A DNA stretch of 42,668 nucleotides from a virus. Below are positions 24,946-32,712 of the stretch, in pieces. The stretch lies in the IMG/VR virus record IMGVR_UViG_3300046012_001027, positions 1 to 42,668 of that record; one strand, written 5' to 3'. Position 1 is the stretch's first letter; each line of letters opens with the position of its first letter. Below the pieces are notes generated by a model. The model was not told the origin of the DNA. It did no database searches and saw only the letters and a program-made list of their open reading frames with translations. A program made the translations under genes and the position numbers.

Positions 24946-25057
24946 CGTTGCCTTCTAATCCTATTCTCCTCAAGTAGTCTTTTTCTACTATAGAGTAACC
25001 CATAATTTCCCATAGCTCTTGCATGCAATCATCTTCCTGAATTAGTATTTCCTGCAT
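24929..25057 (-). CDS. Possible 42-aa leader-type protein overlapping groES
   Basis: This short frame starts ATG at 25057 with AGGAAA upstream, encodes MQEILIQEDDCMQELWEIM and a basic-acidic remainder (YLRRIGLEGNDANEE), and overlaps the co-chaperonin start by 17 bases. Such an overlap is typical of translational coupling. The tandem 14-base repeat at its start (ATTAGTATTTCCTG on the plus strand, twice) duplicates the ribosome-site region. No known family. Confidence 0.4.
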   Translation of the reverse strand: MQEILIQEDDCMQELWEIMGYSIVEKDYLRRIGLEGNDANEE

Positions 25058-25069
25058 TAGTATTTCCTG

Positions 25070-25309
25070 TTATTGAGGAGGAATAATTTCAATATCGTGG
25101 ACAGTTTCAGAGTCAGAAGGTGATGCCGACATAGAAGTATAAACAGATTCAACATGGTTCAATACTATTTCCATTCCTTCAGCTACATCCCAGTGTTTTT
25201 TCAAATCATCTCGAGACCTAAATTGTGAAATCGATACTGCCTTGTTTTGTGCAATAGTTTTTTTTAATGGGTTTACAATAGCTTCCTTAAATTTTTCAAC
25301 AGATGTCAT
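25070..25309 (-). CDS. Small acidic protein, first gene of the chaperonin/scaffold operon
   Basis: This 79-residue protein (MTSVEKFKEAIVNPLKKTI, RSRDDLKKHWDVAEGMEIV, acidic tail SDSETVHDIEIIPPQ) has no family I recognise. A TTTAGGAAA ribosome site precedes the ATG, and a strong sigma70-type promoter lies about 40 bases upstream. As the first gene of the unit that also makes GroES, scaffold and GroEL, it may be a head-assembly accessory, but this is position only. Confidence 0.6.
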   Translation of the reverse strand: MTSVEKFKEAIVNPLKKTIAQNKAVSISQFRSRDDLKKHWDVAEGMEIVLNHVESVYTSMSASPSDSETVHDIEIIPPQ

Positions 25310-25347
25310 AAATGTTTCCTAAATTTGATTAAAATAATAACAATTTT

Positions 25348-25377
25348 ATTCTATGACACCCCTCCACAAGATGTCAA
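25348..25377 (-). promoter_or_regulatory. Promoter of the GroES/scaffold/GroEL operon
   Basis: On the minus strand TTGACA (25377-25372), an 18-base spacer and TAGAAT (25353-25348) form a near-consensus sigma70 promoter. TGACA...TGTCA flanks the spacer as a possible operator. It points into the 79-aa and co-chaperonin genes and stands back to back with the tRNA-Cys promoter. Confidence 0.7.
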
Positions 25378-25392
25378 ATAAAAATTGTAATA

Positions 25393-25421
25393 TTGATCTT
25401 TGAAATATTTTAATCTATCTT
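25393..25421 (+). promoter_or_regulatory. Promoter of the tRNA-Cys gene
   Basis: TTGATC at 25393-25398, a 17-base spacer and TATCTT at 25416-25421 on the plus strand lie about 55 bases before the tRNA. The -35 box is 15 bases from that of the divergent chaperonin promoter. Confidence 0.6.
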
Positions 25422-25475
25422 GTTTAAGAGGGTAAGTGAAAGTCTGCTTCATGCAGTGTGTTTTATTCTCCTGTT

Positions 25476-25546
25476 GGCCGATTGGCCGAGTGGTCAGGCA
25501 GAGGATTGCAAATCCCCCCAAATCGGTTCGATTCCGGTATCGGCCT
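25476..25546 (+). tRNA. tRNA-Cys (GCA anticodon)
   Basis: The cloverleaf is clear. The acceptor GGCCGAT pairs fully with ATCGGCC, and the D arm GCC/GGC has loop GAGTGGTCA. The anticodon loop TTGCAAA gives GCA, and the T arm ATCGG-TTCGATT-CCGGT is intact. The discriminator is U, the base that cysteinyl-tRNA synthetase requires. The anticodon stem has one A-C mismatch (GAGGA/TCCCC). CCA is not encoded. The gene is on the strand opposite to the surrounding virion genes, with its own promoter and terminator. It may supply cysteine codons or replace a host tRNA cut by defence nucleases. Confidence 0.92.
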
Positions 25547-25573
25547 ACATATTCATGGTGAGTAAGAAAGTAA

Positions 25574-25598
25574 AATGGGGATAACTTATATCCCCATT
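25574..25598. terminator. Bidirectional terminator between tRNA-Cys and the portal transcript
   Basis: A 10-bp perfect stem (AATGGGGATA/TATCCCCATT, 5-base loop) is followed by ATTATTTTCC on the plus strand and TTTACTTTCTT on the minus strand. It would end both the tRNA transcript and the leftward portal unit. Confidence 0.75.
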
Positions 25599-25607
25599 AT
25601 TTTCCTA

Positions 25608-25889
25608 TTAATACTCGCCTTTTCGTACTTTAGCGACGCCACCAGCAGCAAAATGGCTTTTTTTACCACTTTTGGGTGCCTTAGACTCTTCTTTATGATG
25701 CTTGGTGGAATGCCCTCCACCCTTTCCACACTCAATTGTAGCAAGGTTTGTAGTTGGATGTTCACCCTTAAGCATGCTTTGAACAGCAGCCCATCCAGAA
25801 TGCCCATAATCACCCATCTTTTCCAGCTTTCCTCCGCTTTCTCCCTTACTCTTCCTTGATAATTCATCTTCCCTATGACTTTTATTCAT
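25608..25889 (-). CDS. Small basic phage protein with C-terminal AAGGVAKVRK motif
   Basis: This is a 93-residue, Lys/Gly/His/Ser-rich protein. An AGAGGA ribosome site precedes its ATG, and this frame is preferred over the overlapping one at 25586-25867 because it ends in the phage motif HFAAGGVAKVRKGEY. The central IECGKGGGHSTKHHKEESK is likely disordered. Similar FAAGG ends occur in virion proteins at the left of the window. It is the only gene between portal and a terminator, so a portal- or core-associated role is likely. Confidence 0.65.
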   Translation of the reverse strand: MNKSHREDELSRKSKGESGGKLEKMGDYGHSGWAAVQSMLKGEHPTTNLATIECGKGGGHSTKHHKEESKAPKSGKKSHFAAGGVAKVRKGEY

Positions 25890-25999
25890 CTTATATTCCT
25901 CTTATGTTAATATTATATCTATTTTGACAATCTGACTTTTAATACAGGTACTTTTATCATAACGCATTATCATACAAAAATATCTAAAATTTTATTGAA

Positions 26000-28345
26000 T
26001 TAAATAATTCCTTGCTCTTTCAAGTCCAATTCCCTTTCATCCAATTCAATTTCCCTTTCATCCAATTCAATTTTTTTCATTTCAGCTTCATAATCAAGTT
26101 GGGCTTTAAATGCTTCTGTTTGTGCTTTAAGCTGGTCTGATTTAGATTTTTCATCAATGCCTTTATCTTTTACCTTAACTTCCTCAAGCATAACCAAGGC
26201 CGGATCAAGTGGTGGAGGAGGGGCTTCTTCCTGTTGTTGCTGTTGTTGTTGCATCAAAGCTTGTGCGACCATCATCGCTATCTGATTTTGCTCTTCCATA
26301 GGCAATTCATACGGATTTTCTGGCATTTGGAATCCGCCAATCTGTTGCATATCAAGCAAGAATTTAAATGCCAGATGCTCTGCATTATGCGCTAGAACAG
26401 ATGCTATTATTTCTGGGGAAGAATTAGGATCATTCAAAAGCATCCCATGGATGACTAGATGAGATTGATGATCTTGCTCTATAGATGCTTTTGCAGGTTT
26501 TGCCTGAATTAAATTTTGATTCTCAGTAATAGGGTCAAGAGGAATAACTTCCTCTTTTTTAGGCAATAATTCATCAATTCTTGACTTGGGCATTTTCATA
26601 GCTTCATAGTACATCTTGTATGCAATATACCTGTCATGAAGGTCGGGAGCTTGATTTGCGTTATCTACAACAACCTGGCTTCTCATAAGCTTTTGAATTT
26701 CAGATGTTACATGGGGATCAGCAACAGGGACAATACTAATTTTATCCGAAAAGTCAGAAGACTTTATGAATGAAGATGAACCACTTGCATCAAATTCAAA
26801 TTCCTCATCCGGTAAATGTTTTGCAAAAAGTTTATAAAATAATCCAAATTCTTTTGTCATTGAATCACGAATGCCGCGAATTACTGTACTTTGGACTTTG
26901 TAAAGTAAACCAAGCATGGCATATGTTGTGCCAACAGGGACATTTGGATTAAAATCTGACACAAGACTATTAGCCGCGCCCATTATACGGGAACCTGCTG
27001 CCTCTAATTCTTTTCGCAATTCATTAAGATAAGGGGAAGGTTCCTTGTATGGCATTAACATAATGCCATCTCTAATAGGTTGGCCGCCTGTGTCTACTTC
27101 AACAAATTCAGTGGGGCCGATTCTTAAGTTATTATGACTTGCCCTCATATCTTTAGAACGCAATCCCCCGGGGAAATTGGAAAGCGTTTGTCCATCTATT
27201 GTTTGCCTCAATAACTTTGTGCTTGCATCTGACATGCCTGCAATAAGATGGGCCGCCCCATACCCATAAAAATAAAGACCCTCCATATAGGAATAATTTG
27301 TAAATACATCAACTCGCCTAAAATCTTTGTCACCTTCCTCCCAATTTCTATAAAGACCCAATATTTTCCTTGATTTTCTATCTATTGAAACAATATATGG
27401 CTTATAATTGGTATCCTCAAGATTCTCATTCTCTTGCGTAGACGTGTTATTATTACCATTTACATCCTCAATATCTAAATAAACATGGGATTCATAGATA
27501 GTATAAACATCAGGGTCATCATAATTAGGAACGGTCGTCCCATCAACAGTATCTATAGTTTTTTTAAGGTTTGAGTCATCTTCTTCATCATCTGCTGTAA
27601 TATCTATATTCCTGTAAATCCCCAACTTTTGATAAGAAGCTACTTCAATCTTGTCCAGCTTCTTCCTTTCTGTCATACGCCTGCATGTTTCAAGATTTGT
27701 GGTACCGTATTTGACAATAAAATCCTGTGGCAACAGGAATTGAGATGTTGGGCGCTTCAGGATTGGGTCAAAATAAGTTTTACGGACTGCATTGCCAGCA
27801 ACCCCCAACCACATGAGCATTTTCTTGAAATCGGGATAAAACTCAGGCGCTTCTTTAGTAAAGTAGAGGTTTGACCATGTTTCTGCACGCTCTGCGGTAT
27901 TTTGCAATTCTTTTGAAACTGTACCTACAATTAATTGTTTTACAGGGCCTTCTTCGGGTAATAGCTCAGGAACAGCACTTACATAAAATTCAATTACTGT
28001 CTGCATAACGATAGGGGAATATGATCCACAGGCATGCTCAAAAGGTTCCGTCTTTTTATCAATTTTTAATCCCAGTTGCAGGAGACCTTCAGTTAGGCCA
28101 TCTTCCCAATCCTTACGTGCTTCGATGTCATTTTCAATGTCATTAATTAAGGAAGACGCTATCTTAGTAAGGACGCTATCTTTAAGGGATTCAGCCAAAT
28201 TTTCGTCATGCCCCGCATAATCTGGCTGTATAAATAAATCGCTATCTTCATCATCTGGTGAAATTTCTTCAATGTTGATTTGATCTAGAATTGATGGGAG
28301 TTGAAACAAGTAGTCTTCTTGAAATTCGTCGCGTTCTTCAGTCAT
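26000..28345 (-). CDS. Portal protein (P22-type)
   Basis: This 781-residue protein is similar in size to the P22 portal (725). Features include an acidic N-terminus, the clip/stem region with GNAVRKTYFDPILKRP, FLLPQDFIVKYGTTN, and the long helix preceded by NGLYFYGYGAAHLI-like text (MEGLYFYGYGAAHLIAGMSD). GGLRSKDMR, MLMPYKEPSPYLNELRKEL and GTTYAMLGLLY follow. The C-terminus has a poly-Gln run, a Pro run and a ~70-residue helical segment (ELDEREIELDERELDLKE), matching the barrel of P22-like portals. The portal forms the 12-mer gate through which terminase loads DNA. It heads the leftward virion module and is divergent from the methyltransferase-like gene. Confidence 0.9.
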   Translation of the reverse strand: MTEERDEFQEDYLFQLPSILDQINIEEISPDDEDSDLFIQPDYAGHDENLAESLKDSVLTKIASSLINDIENDIEARKDWEDGLTEGLLQLGLKIDKKTEPFEHACGSYSPIVMQTVIEFYVSAVPELLPEEGPVKQLIVGTVSKELQNTAERAETWSNLYFTKEAPEFYPDFKKMLMWLGVAGNAVRKTYFDPILKRPTSQFLLPQDFIVKYGTTNLETCRRMTERKKLDKIEVASYQKLGIYRNIDITADDEEDDSNLKKTIDTVDGTTVPNYDDPDVYTIYESHVYLDIEDVNGNNNTSTQENENLEDTNYKPYIVSIDRKSRKILGLYRNWEEGDKDFRRVDVFTNYSYMEGLYFYGYGAAHLIAGMSDASTKLLRQTIDGQTLSNFPGGLRSKDMRASHNNLRIGPTEFVEVDTGGQPIRDGIMLMPYKEPSPYLNELRKELEAAGSRIMGAANSLVSDFNPNVPVGTTYAMLGLLYKVQSTVIRGIRDSMTKEFGLFYKLFAKHLPDEEFEFDASGSSSFIKSSDFSDKISIVPVADPHVTSEIQKLMRSQVVVDNANQAPDLHDRYIAYKMYYEAMKMPKSRIDELLPKKEEVIPLDPITENQNLIQAKPAKASIEQDHQSHLVIHGMLLNDPNSSPEIIASVLAHNAEHLAFKFLLDMQQIGGFQMPENPYELPMEEQNQIAMMVAQALMQQQQQQQEEAPPPPLDPALVMLEEVKVKDKGIDEKSKSDQLKAQTEAFKAQLDYEAEMKKIELDEREIELDERELDLKEQGII

Positions 28346-28515
28346 GTCATACCATATAATAAAGTTATAACAAAATTATAGCTAAATTTTTCAGATATAT
28401 AAAGAAAAAAAGTCTTAGCCCGTTCTTAGCAAAGAAAAAAGTGTTTGCAATAGTAAAAAAATTACCTTATGGTTTTTGTTGTCCCTAAACGTTAATTATT
28501 TGCAAATCCGGGTAA
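28346..28515. promoter_or_regulatory. Divergent intergenic region between portal and methyltransferase-like genes
   Basis: This is a 170-base AT-rich gap that must hold the start signals of both divergent genes. On the minus strand TATAAT-like hexamers lie 35-45 bases from the portal start, but no convincing -35 box pairs with them. I see no clear operator or gene. Confidence 0.4.
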
Positions 28516-29112
28516 ATGGCTGATAAAATTATAATAAGCTGCTTTGATAAAACGACTAATATGGTTCAACCGTGGGCTGAAAATGGTTATCTGGCCTATT
28601 GTGTAGACATCAGTCACCCCAAAGGCGAACACAGGGAAAAAAACATTATCAGGGTAGGGGCTGATATTCACAACTGGATACCGCCCAGAGGCAATATCGT
28701 TTTTGCATCTTTCTTTCCTCCGTGTACTGACCTGAGCGTTTCAGGCGCGAGATGGTTTAAGGGAAAGGGGTTGCACAAGCTTTCAGATGCCATAAAACTG
28801 TTTGCGCGTTCAGTCGATATTGCAGAGACGCTTTCCTGTCCATGGATTATAGAGAATCCTGTTAGTACCATTTCTTCTTACTGGAGAAAGCCGGATCATG
28901 TTTTTGACCCTTGTGATTATGGTGATCCCTACACGAAAAAGACGTGCCTGTGGTCAGGAAACGGATTTGTGATGCCGGAGAAAAAACCAGTTACAGCATT
29001 CATGGGAAGTAAAATGCACCTGTTGCCTCCTCACAGGGACAGGGCTGACCAGAGAAGCGTCACCCCCATGGGATTTGCAATCAATGTATTTAAAGCAAAC
29101 AGGGATCATTAA
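28516..29112 (+). CDS. DNA cytosine methyltransferase-like protein
   Basis: This 198-residue protein belongs to a short phage family related to C5-cytosine methyltransferases. Motif IV appears as FFPPCTDLSVSGARWF with the candidate catalytic Cys. Motif VI appears as IENPVSTIS (ENP rather than ENV), and KKTCLWSG fits the later TCLW motif. The N-terminal SAM loop, normally FSG or FxGxG, is unusual here (CFDKTTNMVQPW). The protein lacks a normal target-recognition domain. It may protect phage DNA from host restriction or act on modified bases. The family is clear, but activity is uncertain given the odd first motif. Confidence 0.75.
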   Translation: MADKIIISCFDKTTNMVQPWAENGYLAYCVDISHPKGEHREKNIIRVGADIHNWIPPRGNIVFASFFPPCTDLSVSGARWFKGKGLHKLSDAIKLFARSVDIAETLSCPWIIENPVSTISSYWRKPDHVFDPCDYGDPYTKKTCLWSGNGFVMPEKKPVTAFMGSKMHLLPPHRDRADQRSVTPMGFAINVFKANRDH

Positions 29113-29116
29113 ATCA

Positions 29117-29566
29117 TTACTTCTTTCTCACATATTTTGAAACCTTTCGGCGTCTCTCTTCTCTTATAAGTGGCAGCCAAGGTTTGGTTTTCTTAAGGTT
29201 TTCTAACTTTGCATAATTGTCATTGATCAATAACTTATCTTTCTCATTATTAAATGTACAATGTAATTCATCTATTTTATCTTGACATATTTTCATCATA
29301 GTTTTTTCACTGATATTTGAGTGTAAAAATTTATGATGAGGATTGTCATTGTCAAAATTTATATTTATTTTTTCATTGTTATATATATAATAAATATGAC
29401 CTATCCATTGGTTGGGGTCGGCTCCTTGTATAGCATAAACATACACTTTCCCTAAGTTAAATTTTTGTGCATACCATATCCCCACGATATAAGTCCCGTT
29501 TTTAAATTTTATCATATTATTAAATTCTTTCCCTTCTTTGTAGTATTTATAACATCCCGGGTGCAT
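29117..29566 (-). CDS. Unknown protein convergent with the methyltransferase-like gene
   Basis: The 149-residue frame ends 4 bases from the convergent methyltransferase-like stop. It is Lys/Asn/Tyr-rich, with a compact-looking first half (GTYIVGIWYAQKF, KVYVYAIQGAD, WIGHIYYIYNN) and a basic helical tail (EERRRKVSKYVRKK). No family is recognised. The first ATG has no Shine-Dalgarno site; the Met at residue 18 is a possible alternative. It interrupts the run of plus-strand genes, as inserted accessory genes often do. Confidence 0.6.
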   Translation of the reverse strand: MHPGCYKYYKEGKEFNNMIKFKNGTYIVGIWYAQKFNLGKVYVYAIQGADPNQWIGHIYYIYNNEKININFDNDNPHHKFLHSNISEKTMMKICQDKIDELHCTFNNEKDKLLINDNYAKLENLKKTKPWLPLIREERRRKVSKYVRKK

Positions 29567-29682
29567 GAGGAATCATTTTCAACCTGTGCATAAGGAATAA
29601 CTTATTTATCGCTTCCAATTCATCAGCATCCGTGATTAAATTTAATAAAACTTTATATTAATATGTTAGATAAATTTAAGCA

Positions 29683-31326
29683 ATGTCATTTGCATCTATA
29701 GCTAATATCATTAAGGAAGTCAGGTACACCCTTAATCCACCTCCCATCGAAATAAACGAAAAGTTTATCCGTGAAGGGGAAATAATGGAAGAGGATTTTC
29801 ATAAATTTCTCCAAGGAGCGTGGCATGTAATAGAAGGTAACCGTCCTTTTATAGACGGATGGCATCTGCAAGCTATATGCGAACATTTAGAAGCTCTTTA
29901 TAATTTGGAAATTAATAAATTATTGTGCAATATACCCCCTGGAACATGTAAATCAACTATATTTGCAGTAGCTTACCCGGCATGGTTATGGACACGGGAA
30001 CCAGGTCTTCAGTCTATGTTTTCATCGTACGGTTCAAAACTTTCAACTCGGGACAGTGTTGCATGCAGGCGCCTTATAGAATCCCAATGGTATTGGGAAC
30101 GATGGGGGCATAAATGCCAATTGACGGATGATGTGAACACAAAACTAAGGTTTGACAATAAACAAGGCGGTTACAGGCTCGCAACAAGTATCAAGGGAGC
30201 CGCCACTGGTGAGCACGTAGATTTGATTGGATTTGATGACCCTAATAACGCAAGCGAAACAGAATCAGAAGTGAAAAGGGAGGGAACAAATGAGATTTGT
30301 GACCGTGTGATGTCCTCACGTTTCAATAATCCTGAAACAGGACGGCTTTGCATTGTCCAACAAAGACTACATTCACAGGATTATTCAGGCCATGTGTTGG
30401 CGAAAAATATGGATGGGTTAGTTCATCTTTGCTTACCCATGGAATTTGAGAGATCGCGTAGGTGTGTAACAATTCCTATTAAGAGCACACAGGACAAGGT
30501 ATGGTCAGACCCGAGGAAGGAAGAAGGGGAATTGCTGTGGCCTCAATTCTACAATAGAGAGAACATAGAAACTCTAAAAAAAGGAATGGGGAGTGAGTAT
30601 GTCATTGCAGGCCAACTTCAACAAAGGCCATCCCCGGCATCAGGCGGAATTATTAAAAAGGATTGGTTCCAATGGTGGAAAGAACCCTCACCACCAAAAT
30701 GCTTTTTTACCTTACAATCATGGGATACTGCATTAAGCACAAAACCCGATGCTTGTTATAGCTGTTGTACTACGTGGGGAGTTTTCAAAGATTCGCATAA
30801 TGTATCGCAAGTTATGTTGCTAGATATATGGCACGGGAGAGTAGAATACCCCGATTTAAGACGTATGGCCATCCGTCTTGCACATAATTATCATGATACA
30901 CATATCGATCACCCTACCCCTGAGAATTACGTATTAAAGCCCGATATGATCTTAATAGAAGCTAAAGCAAATGGTTTATCCTTAATTCAGGATTTACACA
31001 GAGCAGGACTCGTTATTAACAGGTTTGATCCTGTAAAACATGGAGGGGGGGATAAAATAGTACGCGCACGACTTATAAGTAATATATTAGAAGCAGGAAA
31101 AGTATGGATGCCTGCCAAACCTCCCCATTATACTTCTCTACGAGCTTATGCAGATGTATTTGTTGAAGCATGCGCTTCTTTTCCGAATGACGCAGAGTCC
31201 AGGGATTATGTCGATAGCATGAGTCAAGCTCTCATAAGATTAAGGATGTCAGGACTGATTGGTCATCCTGACGATGGGGAAATGAGCGCGCAGTATAACA
31301 GATGGGAAGGCAAAAAATTCTATTAA
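29683..31326 (+). CDS. terL: Terminase large subunit
   Basis: This is a 547-residue packaging motor. The ATPase half has the P-loop IPPGTCKST (84-92) and Walker B DLIGFDDP (180-187), with LATSIKGAATGEHVD before it. The nuclease half has QSWDTAL with Asp348, ILIEAKANG with Glu426, and DYVDSMSQAL with Asp511, the three acidic residues of the RNase H-like fold. The C-terminal pattern is that of the large-terminase group often called TIGR01630. No strong ribosome site is seen, only an AT-rich leader. The gene is on the opposite strand to the portal and separated from any small-terminase candidate by several kilobases, which is unusual. Confidence 0.95.
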   Translation: MSFASIANIIKEVRYTLNPPPIEINEKFIREGEIMEEDFHKFLQGAWHVIEGNRPFIDGWHLQAICEHLEALYNLEINKLLCNIPPGTCKSTIFAVAYPAWLWTREPGLQSMFSSYGSKLSTRDSVACRRLIESQWYWERWGHKCQLTDDVNTKLRFDNKQGGYRLATSIKGAATGEHVDLIGFDDPNNASETESEVKREGTNEICDRVMSSRFNNPETGRLCIVQQRLHSQDYSGHVLAKNMDGLVHLCLPMEFERSRRCVTIPIKSTQDKVWSDPRKEEGELLWPQFYNRENIETLKKGMGSEYVIAGQLQQRPSPASGGIIKKDWFQWWKEPSPPKCFFTLQSWDTALSTKPDACYSCCTTWGVFKDSHNVSQVMLLDIWHGRVEYPDLRRMAIRLAHNYHDTHIDHPTPENYVLKPDMILIEAKANGLSLIQDLHRAGLVINRFDPVKHGGGDKIVRARLISNILEAGKVWMPAKPPHYTSLRAYADVFVEACASFPNDAESRDYVDSMSQALIRLRMSGLIGHPDDGEMSAQYNRWEGKKFY

Positions 31327-31416
31327 AATTATTTATTTTGTAATTATGTTTCTATAATGATAACCTTATTCGGTTATGTAAGTTAAACAATATTTCAAAA
31401 AAGAGGGTAAAATATC

Positions 31417-31953
31417 ATGAAAATAAAGAAATTGATAATATTATTATTCATCATTATTAGTCCAGGCATCCATTGTATGGAAGTAATAGATCATAATTAT
31501 TATAAGGCAGAACTCCAAAAACTCGAAGAATCGACACGCCGAATTCATAAGGAAGTCGATCGGATATTAGCGGAATTCAGGCGGAATATGGAGGAATATC
31601 GTCTGCATACGGGAGAAGCGGTGACGACGACAAAAGAAGGGACTAAACATATAATAATGGATACTTTAAAATATCCTGAAGAAGAACAAAATAAAGTTAA
31701 TTTTAATAATTACTTAGAATATTACAAGAAAAAAAAGAAAAGGGAAGAAGAAGAATACGAGCGTGAAAAAGAAATTACATATACAATTGCACATAATGCT
31801 GCTGCTGCTGCCGCAAAAGCGCAGCAAGAATGGAGCCACATGGTGCATCAATTTTTAGATATTCCTTTTGATCAACGGGATGATGATACAGATTATATGA
31901 TAAGAGGAGTATATGATTTTTTATATAAAAATCCAAAGTTTTGGGGAATTTAA
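31417..31953 (+). CDS. Secreted coiled-coil protein (possible lysogenic-conversion type gene)
   Basis: This 178-residue protein starts with a textbook signal peptide: KIKK, then a hydrophobic LIILLFIIIS, then PGIHC-ME. The Cys at residue 20 does not sit in a standard lipobox (His precedes it), so signal peptidase I cleavage is as likely. The mature part is helical and charged (KLEESTRRIHKEVDRILAEF, KKKKKREEEEYEREKE, AHNAAAAAAKAQQEW). Parts are GC-richer and use CGG, CGC and GCG codons more than neighbours, suggesting transfer. It has its own GAGGG ribosome site and a possible TATAAT upstream at 31353. A periplasmic or spanin-like role is possible but unproven. Confidence 0.7.
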   Translation: MKIKKLIILLFIIISPGIHCMEVIDHNYYKAELQKLEESTRRIHKEVDRILAEFRRNMEEYRLHTGEAVTTTKEGTKHIIMDTLKYPEEEQNKVNFNNYLEYYKKKKKREEEEYEREKEITYTIAHNAAAAAAKAQQEWSHMVHQFLDIPFDQRDDDTDYMIRGVYDFLYKNPKFWGI

Positions 31954-31986
31954 TAAAATCATTTATCTTTCATTTATTAAGCAATT

Positions 31987-32019
31987 GTGCCATGTGGATT
32001 TTTAAATTCCGCATGGTAC
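31987..32019. terminator. Hairpin between convergent genes, probable terminator
   Basis: GTGCCATG-T-GGA pairs with TCC-G-CATGGTAC (about 12 bp with G-T pairs) around an AT-rich loop. It lies between the secreted-protein gene and a convergent small gene. The T-run after it is weak. Confidence 0.45.
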
Positions 32020-32028
32020 ATTATCATC

Positions 32029-32241
32029 TCAGGCATTTTTTTCTCCCATTTTTTTCTCCCAATACTCATCAGCAGTTTTTTTAATTTCAGGAGCGATCAA
32101 CCCTGCTAGTTTATTAATTAATGCTAGCTGTTCGTCGCTTAAATCTTTTGAGTCTATGTCGTGCGGGTAAATGTTGAATAACCCCCCCATATTTTCCATA
32201 GTTTTTGTCAATGCATGCAATTTACTATTTCCCCTACCCAC
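32029..32241 (-). CDS. Small protein of unknown function
   Basis: This is a 70-residue protein with a GTG start, preceded by AAAGGGAG about 11 bases upstream. Helical pattern: KLHALTKTMENMGGLF, then DLSDEQLALINKLAGLI and KKTADEYWEKKMGEK. No family is recognised. It is divergent from the repeat-rich control region, which may therefore regulate it as well. Confidence 0.55.
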   Translation of the reverse strand: MGRGNSKLHALTKTMENMGGLFNIYPHDIDSKDLSDEQLALINKLAGLIAPEIKKTADEYWEKKMGEKNA

Positions 32242-32343
32242 GTTGATTCTAACTCCCTTTATACGAAACTCTGCCCTGGAATACCATCGTTTAATTTAAA
32301 TGAAATATTTTACATGCTAAACCGAAATCGGTTTAAAATAACC

Positions 32344-32460
32344 GAAATCGCCTAGAAATCGCCTAGAAATCGCCTTGTTTAACCAATTGTTTTTATTACA
32401 TATTTTTTCTGAAGATTTATCTCAGGCGATAATCGCCTAGAAATCGCCTAGAAATCGCCT
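32344..32460. repeat. Two clusters of three 11-bp repeats (GAAATCGCCTA)
   Basis: Copies start at 32344, 32355 and 32366, and again at about 32429, 32440 and 32451. Each repeat is exactly one helical turn from the next, so a protein bound to each would face the same side of the DNA. The last copy of each cluster diverges at its final base or two. Confidence 0.85.
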
Positions 32461-32633
32461 GTAATTACACCACCTTTAAATTAGTGGTGTAATTAAGTGG
32501 TGTAATTTATCTCAATATATAATCAAGAGCGTTGTTGCCCCCCCCTATAATGCTGCTTCCTTGTTGTTTTTACTGAATTATTATTTTTTTATAAAAAAAT
32601 CACAAAAACATCACAAAAACATCACAAAAAGTG

Positions 32634-32663
32634 TTGACAGGGGGGGTGGGGATGGTTTATCAT
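32634..32663 (+). promoter_or_regulatory. Promoter of the three-small-gene operon
   Basis: TTGACA at 32634-32639, an 18-base spacer starting with a G-run, and TATCAT at 32658-32663 point into the 135-aa gene. Three 11-bp ATCACAAAAA(C/G) repeats end 3 bases before the -35 box, where an activator would bind. Confidence 0.7.
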
Positions 32664-32712
32664 TAAATTGTAAGAGATAAACAACTTTAACAAAACAAAG
32701 GAGATAACGACA

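Larger units (their letters stand above)
32242..32712. other. Repeat-dense non-coding region, candidate origin or control region
   Basis: No gene is seen in these 470 bases. In order they hold: an inverted repeat TAAACCGA/TCGGTTTA near 32320; three 11-bp repeats GAAATCGCCTA at 32344-32376; an AT-rich stretch (32380-32420); a palindrome AGGCGAT-A-ATCGCCT leading into three more copies of the 11-mer at 32430-32460; AATTACACCAC (32463-32473) with two inverted copies GTGGTGTAATT (32484-32494, 32497-32507); three ATCACAAAAA(C/G) 11-mers at 32599-32631; and a strong promoter. Repeats at helical-turn spacing next to AT-rich DNA are typical of iteron origins or multi-operator control regions. Confidence 0.7.

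Noticed and set aside
25586-25867. Alternative minus-strand frame overlapping the 93-aa protein
   Set aside because: It overlaps a frame that has a good ribosome site and ends in the phage AAGGVAKVRK motif.
31417-31476. Lipoprotein signal in the secreted protein
   Set aside because: The residue before Cys20 is His and the -3 position is Gly, which does not fit a lipobox; an ordinary signal peptide is as likely.
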